A stretch of 64,000 bases of DNA from Lineus longissimus. Its lineage: Eukaryota > Nemertea > Pilidiophora > Heteronemertea > Lineidae. Shown one piece after another: positions 57,480-64,000 of this stretch (positions are counted from its first letter, which is position 1; each line of letters begins with the position of its first letter). The position numbers were made by a program, and so were the translations under genes. The stretch spans positions 14,758,001 to 14,822,000 of the forward strand of contig NC_088316.1 of assembly GCF_910592395.1 (NCBI RefSeq), written 5' to 3'. Below the pieces are notes generated by a model. That model was given only the letters and a program-made list of their open reading frames with translations. It was not told the origin of the DNA and did not search any database.

Positions 57480-59880
57480 GGAGTCATTTGCAAGTTGGTA
57501 TACGAGTTTAATAAGTGCCATGGGTCGCATTTCATCAACCAAGGATGTGGATTTTAGCAATTCTGAAGTTTCAATTAGGGCACTCCTCTCCTATACTTCA
57601 TTCCATACTTGGTCAATTTACATTTAAATTGCATGTCAGACTGCTGTCTAATAGTGGTACAATTAGTCTCTTGTAATTAAAGAGATGATGTGTGATTTAT
57701 TGCGGGCAATTGAGAAATGTATATACATTGTCGTTTTCTTCGAAGGAATGATGAGGGATAGACAAGGATGGGCTGTTATTATGTAGCTGGTTTACGTAGA
57801 CTATCTTTTGCCATCATAATCTGTGTCTGACAAATGTAATGAGTGGAATGACAGGTAATTGTCTGCTGGTTCGAATACTTAAGGTTTGAGACAGTGTATG
57901 TGAAATTGTTGATCAAATATAGTATATACATCTGAACTTGCTTAATGCTCCTGACGAACATAATCTTCTCATTTCAAAATGGAATACTTCTAAACAAGTC
58001 TCTTGTCGTCTTCAAAAGCATACAATGCACGACACAGGAACTTTGACAGTTTTTTACACTACATTGCCTTCGATGGAGATGACACCCCTTTTTTACAGGC
58101 GAAGGCCAATGCAATCAACTGCTTCTTTCATCTCATGGTTAACGTGCCAGCAACCTGGCCAATTACAGCCGCAGCCTTGTATTAAGGTAATCACTACACT
58201 GTGTTCTCGACCACCGGGACTATGACTGACTTTGACTTTGACATCAAACAAGCATGGAATAGACAGTGCCTGCTTTATCAACGGCTACTTTTCATCGAAC
58301 GAGCTGGCTAAATCCCAGTGGATGCAATGTATTAATAGCAGTGTCAATGCAATCTTCGACACGAGTGCAGCTCGTTTGGCAAAACATCGCGCAATGATTA
58401 CGTATCGGGGAAAGAAATGGGAAAATGGCACTGACCACGTTTTTTTACCAATTTACGAAACGTGATAGAAACGTCCCCTGTAAAAGTTACCAAAGCTATG
58501 GAAAGGACGATGTCTTTGACCTTCTGAGACTACGGTGTGTGATATTCAGCAAAGAGGACGTGCCACTGAGTCATGACATCTTTTCCCAAGGCGGGGCATT
58601 CGTTAGCAGAGTTGATTTCTATTCAAGGCATTAATTTGACACGTTCGAGGGGACTATACATTCTAGCTCTAATTTTAGGAAGCGCTTATGAGCATGCTAT
58701 AGAAAGGTATATGCGTTGTCCATTTGTTAACACAATAAATGTACGTCCTCCAACAAGCGCATAGTGCATACGGGGACGATATCGATACTAGGTTCATCAG
58801 CAACAACTCGTTCAGATGATGCTGCAAGCCTTTCCACCAAAGGCGACATGAACACATTTTGAATTTTGCCATTTAGCCCAGTACTCTACTCAACCAGGGC
58901 AACTCTTTCTGATTTAAAACCTTTTCCGGAGAACTTATAGAAGATGACATCCTACACTGTTGGTGTAAAAGAATTTCGACTACACCACAAGAATGGAAGT
59001 AGGAAAAGTGTTTCTGAGCAGACAAACCATCTAGACACACCTTGACTCACCTTCAAATAATATTCCCCTCACAGCATCTCGCATTCTGTCTGGCTCGTTA
59101 AGTAAGACTTGAAAGTGACAGGATTATAACGAGACGCCGGCTTTGAAGTTGGATTCACATTTTAATAAGAGCGATTGAACCCCTTTCCCCGTCTTCCAGC
59201 TCCCTCAAGACCTGCTTACATCTGGAGCGGAAATTCTACTCTTTTTTTTCTTCATAGTTGAGCTGGATTTTTTCTTATCATTGAATAATTAAGTTTCAGT
59301 TTTCGCTTTGAAGTTATGTAAAAAGCTGTATATTTAGTGATCAAACGACAGACTATACTCTTCGGAGGAAACCAAGTAAACATATACCTGGTGATGTAGC
59401 AATGTCAATTCTTCATCTGCACCAGGGCTTCATCTGGCTTCTTTCTTATTTGTCAGCCATCTTGAACAATAACTCTTCAACGCCAAAATTGCTCCAAAGA
59501 CCTATGAACTAAAGGCGGCAATAGATAATCATATTTTCGTCAAAAGAAGGATGCCAAAAAACACAGCAGAGATATCCTAAAAGAAGAAAACCTGCTGAGT
59601 GACAGGCCCTGAAGCTCAGGATGTGACACCTGTTACCACACTTTCAAGGACTCTTCGATGGCGGAATATTGTGCCCAGTTAAAAATAGCAATGCCATCTT
59701 ACATGTACAATTCTATCACAAAATACGCCCGACACTCGAGTGTTTCAAACGATGGGCAACGAGAATGCCAATAATCAAATAAAGATACTAATGACAGGAG
59801 CCATTGGCGATCCATTTAGTGGCTGTTCACCATGTCGAGGTTGAGCAGAAAATCTATAGAGAATCCATACACTTGGGCGA
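57480..59880. other. Mostly non-coding, coding-like patch at 58000-58770
   Basis: Several plus-strand frames of 60-95 codons overlap between 57938 and 58764. One short segment (from ATG 58222) reads MTDFDFDIKQAWNRQCLLYQ before a stop near 58309, and another has SYQSYGKDDVFDLLRLRC near 58485. They are in different frames with no clear splice sites. It may be an old gene copy; nothing was identified. Confidence 0.25.
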
Positions 59881-59889
59881 GATGAAGTG

Positions 59890-62800
59890 ATGTCCACTTT
59901 GCGGACTAAACAAGAGCACCAGACCATTGTAATGTGTGTTTTGCGAAACGATGCGCGAGAACAGTCCCACAGCTGTATTGGACATTACCAGTCAGCGCTC
60001 AAAGCAGAGCATTACGTTATTCTGCCCTTTGTCTCGCAAATAAAAGAATTCCGGCCGAGCCCAATACTCGGTCTATTGTTTATTGTTTTCAAACAATGCC
60101 CGCTTAAATTTCTTGGCTTAAATTTCCATTGTTCAACAATCTTATCAGGGCAAATCTTGATACATGTAACACCGACCCTCAACGTAACACCTTTTAAGAT
60201 GGTCATTAGGCCGAAACGGGCAAGGACAAGGAGACTATTGTTTCGCGGTTAGAACGCTGGCCAATTTCATTCAGTCTCCATTAATCTCTGTATGTATGGC
60301 GGGTTGGTCACAGACGAAAATCTCGTTGACCGTTCCTCTTGAAAGGCAGTGTCATCCGTAATGACCAGACTCCACCTCGAGCGGACTCCCGCATTTGGTC
60401 ACGAAAATCTAATCTGTACCTGAATAGTCACCAATCTCACAATAAGAGGATATGAGCTGATATAACAATGAAGCCTATCTAATGATTTCACATACAAATT
60501 ATTGCTATTTGCCAACATTGTGGTTTTATTTGCTTCATTTTGCAAGATGTGCATGTGCATGGAGCACGGGGATAACGAGATGACCACTTGATGCCCCGGG
60601 CATTGGCCGCAAGTGTCTGGGGAGGCAGATATCAATGTTGGGATCCGCGGTGATACAAATTGGATTCCTTAGCAAAGTAATTTGATGCTGGGTATTGCTA
60701 CATTGGTGAAAGGGTCGTGTTAATACGATCTTGAAGTGACTAGACTGCAATTTCAGCACTTATTGGATGAAGAAGGGCATGTTTGGTGCATTTTTATAGC
60801 ATGCAATTCCGAAATGTCGGGGGGTAATATCGACCAATTACGACAGGGTGAAGGCTTGCACTAAATTGAATGTCGGCTGGATGTTGCTTCAAATTAACCA
60901 CATTTGTAAATGCCATGAACTCATGTCAAGGCTACTGTGCTCTCGGGATTCATTGCCCGGCCCGAGTCCCAGACCTACTCCACGACAAATATTCCCTTCA
61001 TACCCATTTTCCGACCAAGCAAGACGACATCCTTCATAAACCATCTTGTAAAGAACCGGAGAGAAGAGAATCTGCCTCATTCTTCTATACAGATACCATC
61101 AAGGGAATCGTGCCAAGGCAAATATTGTCATCTTAAGCATATTTACCCATCATCCCAGGCGCACGAATATTTCACAGATGGATACAGCGTGTCAAATCAA
61201 TAACCACAACGCTTCTCCTTACGTGCTATAACGAAAACCTCAGAAGCTCAGCGTTCGTCACGTAGTGTACGTGTAAGTACCCCTGTCCTTGTTCTTTTTC
61301 TGACGTCTGATTAATGATAATCATGAAGCTGACAATCTAAAGTCTCGAAATGATAAATCTATTGAATCCTTCCTTTCTTTGTTTCATTCGTCAAAGTATC
61401 TGCAGACAACCTTCGGACTGAATCTGTGCCATTCCAGGTCAGCGTTCGAACCTTTTTTACGAAATGCTATTCTCATGGTACAAATTGTGACGATGATAGT
61501 AAAGTCAACCTCGACCTAAACTCAGTCAGGACAGATACACGTACCGGCTTTTCGCCATTATCCTATCATTACCAAAACAACATACAACAGAAATGATAGA
61601 TCATTAACCTGTGTATCAACCAATACATCTAGTACACAAAACAAAGTACGCTTCGTTCCAAGCACGTAAAATAGGTTTACACGTACGTGCAACACGGACA
61701 ATGTATAGTAAAACTGATTCAAGTTATACCGGTAATTGGGGACACTTAGTAGACTTTGGGTTATATTACCTAAAATTATATCTCAATGAATCATAACTTA
61801 TAGCCTCATTCGAGATGAAAATTGCTCACCGAAGAGTGACCTAAGTGATAATTTGATCCAACTCAGCAAAGTTCTGGATATAGTTCGTATCACTAGTCGT
61901 ACAATCGAAAGACAGTCGCCTCATGTTGTGTTTATCCACCGTAGGCCTGAGTTTTATTTGTTAAGGTCCTGTTACTTCCATTAGCTTGAAGCTGTGGGCT
62001 TGCCATTAATGAAGTTGCTAACACAACTGTAGCAGAAGAAACAAGATGCATTAAGCCTTATTATCAAAGAAAATAATTCTTGTAGACCAATAGGTTTTAT
62101 AACCAATCCAGCAGTCGCCATTTTAGCACTTAAGTCTAAACGAGAGCAGTAACCAAGTGCATTTACTCTGTAATGCATCCCTTAGGTGTCATTGAAAACC
62201 TTTGATGCTTAAGTAACATAGCATTAGGGACACTGGATTCAATTGACAAATTAGACTTAACTGCATATAAAGCAGAAATGGGCACAGAATGCATCTTTGT
62301 CCAACAACAGCTAAGATCCCCTGTGGCGAGTAGTCTTTGCATGTAGGGTAAATGACAATGTATGAAAGGAAAAGAAATGCCGAGCCGTATTGTGACTCGG
62401 GATGCATATTATTGGTAATTCGCTGTACTTTAAATAGTGTGATGCAAAAAAAGAATAATAATGATGATTTTCACCTGAATCCCCTGATTTCTTTCATCAG
62501 CAAGAGTGGCAACCCCTTACACGATCTCTTGTCACAGCAGATGAGAGCTCATCAGAATCCAACCGCGACTAACTGGAGTCTTTGTCATTCATTAGAAGGT
62601 GTCTGGTGAGAAGCTCAACAACTGTCACCTTCATTATCTATGACCCCTTTCCCGCAAATTTGTGCAGTGTCTTCAACAGGATTAGAGGTGGGTGTTAAAA
62701 GGGAATATTATTTCAATGACTAACTACTGTTAACGTACTGCTTCATATTCAATATTGATAAACTTTTTCTCGGTTTTTATCCGATAGCTGTATTAGATAT

Positions 62801-63860
62801 AATGATGTTTTGTTCAACAACTTACTGGTCCTTTAGCGTCAAATTCATGCCCCGTTGAATCTAGAGAACAATCTTTCGTGATATTTGATGCCTTCTTCAA
62901 ATAAATTTGGTATGAAGCCTTATAACAGCAACCCTGAAGATTATCAGAAGCCTTTTAGTGCAGCACCTCTACGTGCAATTAATGGCCCTGACGTGCCACA
63001 GGTCTTCTAGACACATCGGTATAAGTCACTGTAGCATACAAATGACTTGATAAATGGCATGGGGTGGTATGATAACCCTATGAAAAGGAGGACTATGATG
63101 TTTTGCATATTGACTTTACCAGAAGCTAGTAAGTATATTTTAGGTCTGAATATCGTGAGTGCGCTATTCGATCTAAACCACTGCAACATAAGTCAGTCCA
63201 AACGGCAGAACATTTGACTCCAGTTGTAAATGCCGTCTTTTTCCTGTCATCTTCGGCAAGTGGGTATTGCCAATATCCACTGCATAGATCAAGAAATCAA
63301 CATTAACCTGGCTTGGCACTCAAACTGAATGTTCCAACCAAAACCCCTGCATAGATTCTGTGATTGAGATAATCAGGGTAAAAAAGGAGCCAAATCTCTC
63401 CCCGCATGTCATCACAATGCATGGAAATTCAATCGAGAAACTCTCCCAAAAACAATACACCCACACCTACTACATGTATGTATTTGATAATGCATCGGTT
63501 TCAAATCTCGCTAAAAACAGACTAAATTAGACTAGGGTGTACTTGATATAGCAATTAAAGATGTTTCAATAGGTATTTTATTGAAATCTGATGGACTTTA
63601 ATGGTTGTTGTAATACACTTCGTTCGACCAACCATCCCAAAATCTATAATTACACCTACACGATTTGTATGCACCAAAGCTTGGCACTCCAGGTCAGAAT
63701 AATTTTCTGTCCAAGTGAAGCAATTATTAATCTGTGTCCACATATTTCATCGTTAGTTAATGAGCATGAAGGCCATTGTAATATCTGAATGGACAAACTA
63801 TCACTAAAATCGGAAATGCATTAACAAACTGATAGTTCAGCAATGCTTTCAAGAGCCACT
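59890..63860. other. Non-coding stretch with a minor start-like site
   Basis: Frames up to 121 codons (59887-60252) lack domains. On the minus strand at about 62121 AAAATGGCGACTGC is a YY1-like start opening about 46 codons (MATAGLVIKPIGLQELF and on), overlapping a TTATAAAACC word, so its role is unclear. Confidence 0.35.
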
Positions 63861-63873
63861 GAAACCAGAACGG

Positions 63874-63915
63874 TTATTCCCAAACTCCTCATGTTTATTC
63901 CGAAACTCCTCGTGT
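63874..63915. repeat. 21-bp tandem duplication
   Basis: TTATTCCCAAACTCCTCATG (63874 on) is followed directly by the copy TTATTCCGAAACTCCTCGTG (63895 on), with two differences. Confidence 0.85.
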
Positions 63916-64000
63916 TTGAAAACGCTTCCCCACTGTTCGATTAAACATCAGGCAGAGACAATCTCCGGTCCTCGAGTTTCAAGAGAAGTAGGCAATTGAG

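Noticed and set aside
58424-58433. Ten-base match to miR-263/miR-183 (AATGGCACTG)
   Set aside because: The match stops after ten bases and no hairpin was found.
59440-59470. YY1-like CAAGATGGCTG on the minus strand
   Set aside because: The ATG opens only four codons and no other promoter motif is close.
1-64000. Bacterial or phage features: operons, CRISPR arrays, ribosome binding sites, terminators
   Set aside because: There are no closely packed long frames, no regular direct repeats with unique spacers, and the overall composition and splice-type signals are animal-like.

Overview
The window looks like non-microbial, animal-type nuclear DNA. It is A+T-rich (roughly 60% by eye), the longest open frame on either strand is about 148 codons, and there is no operon-like packing of genes, no rRNA and no intact tRNA gene. 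What can be read is metazoan in style: GT-AG splice-site candidates with pyrimidine tracts, promoter motif clusters of the CRE, NRF1, YY1 and CCAAT type, a tRNA-derived SINE, a foldback (MITE-like) element, minisatellites, and a strongly over-represented palindrome TACATGTA. The SINE body and the palindrome suggest a marine invertebrate (mollusc, echinoderm, hemichordate or similar), but the phylum cannot be fixed from this sequence. No known protein family was recognised with confidence.

Layout. At the left end (1407-1494, minus strand) is the best gene evidence in the window: a CRE and a YY1 site in which the YY1 site contains an ATG, followed by a signal-peptide-like coding stretch that stops at a strong splice donor in phase 1. 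This is the expected shape of the first coding exon of a secreted or membrane protein whose other exons lie to the left. From 1.5 to 15 kb there is mostly featureless A+T-rich DNA. Around 15-19 kb lie a miR-190-like hairpin, decayed coding-like fragments, a 3-copy tandem repeat of about 100 bp, and a 430-bp foldback element. From 20 to 26 kb come several unassigned exon candidates and a TATA plus CpG-rich promoter-like patch at 25.66-25.96 kb. From 26 to 42 kb the sequence is mainly empty, with small repeats and a few weak exon candidates.

The right half has a tRNA-like arm next to a small secreted-type ORF (42.3-42.7 kb), a well-bounded 39-nt microexon candidate (46.5 kb), a coding-like but unassigned stretch (47.4-50.3 kb), and a run of promoter-like motif clusters between 50.4 and 54.9 kb that also holds the SINE. 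Past 55 kb there is a 32-bp minisatellite at 57.3 kb and otherwise little.

Most of the window is therefore best described as intergenic or intronic DNA. The exon and promoter calls are single-sequence predictions with modest confidence, and no pathway or cooperating gene set can be inferred from them.
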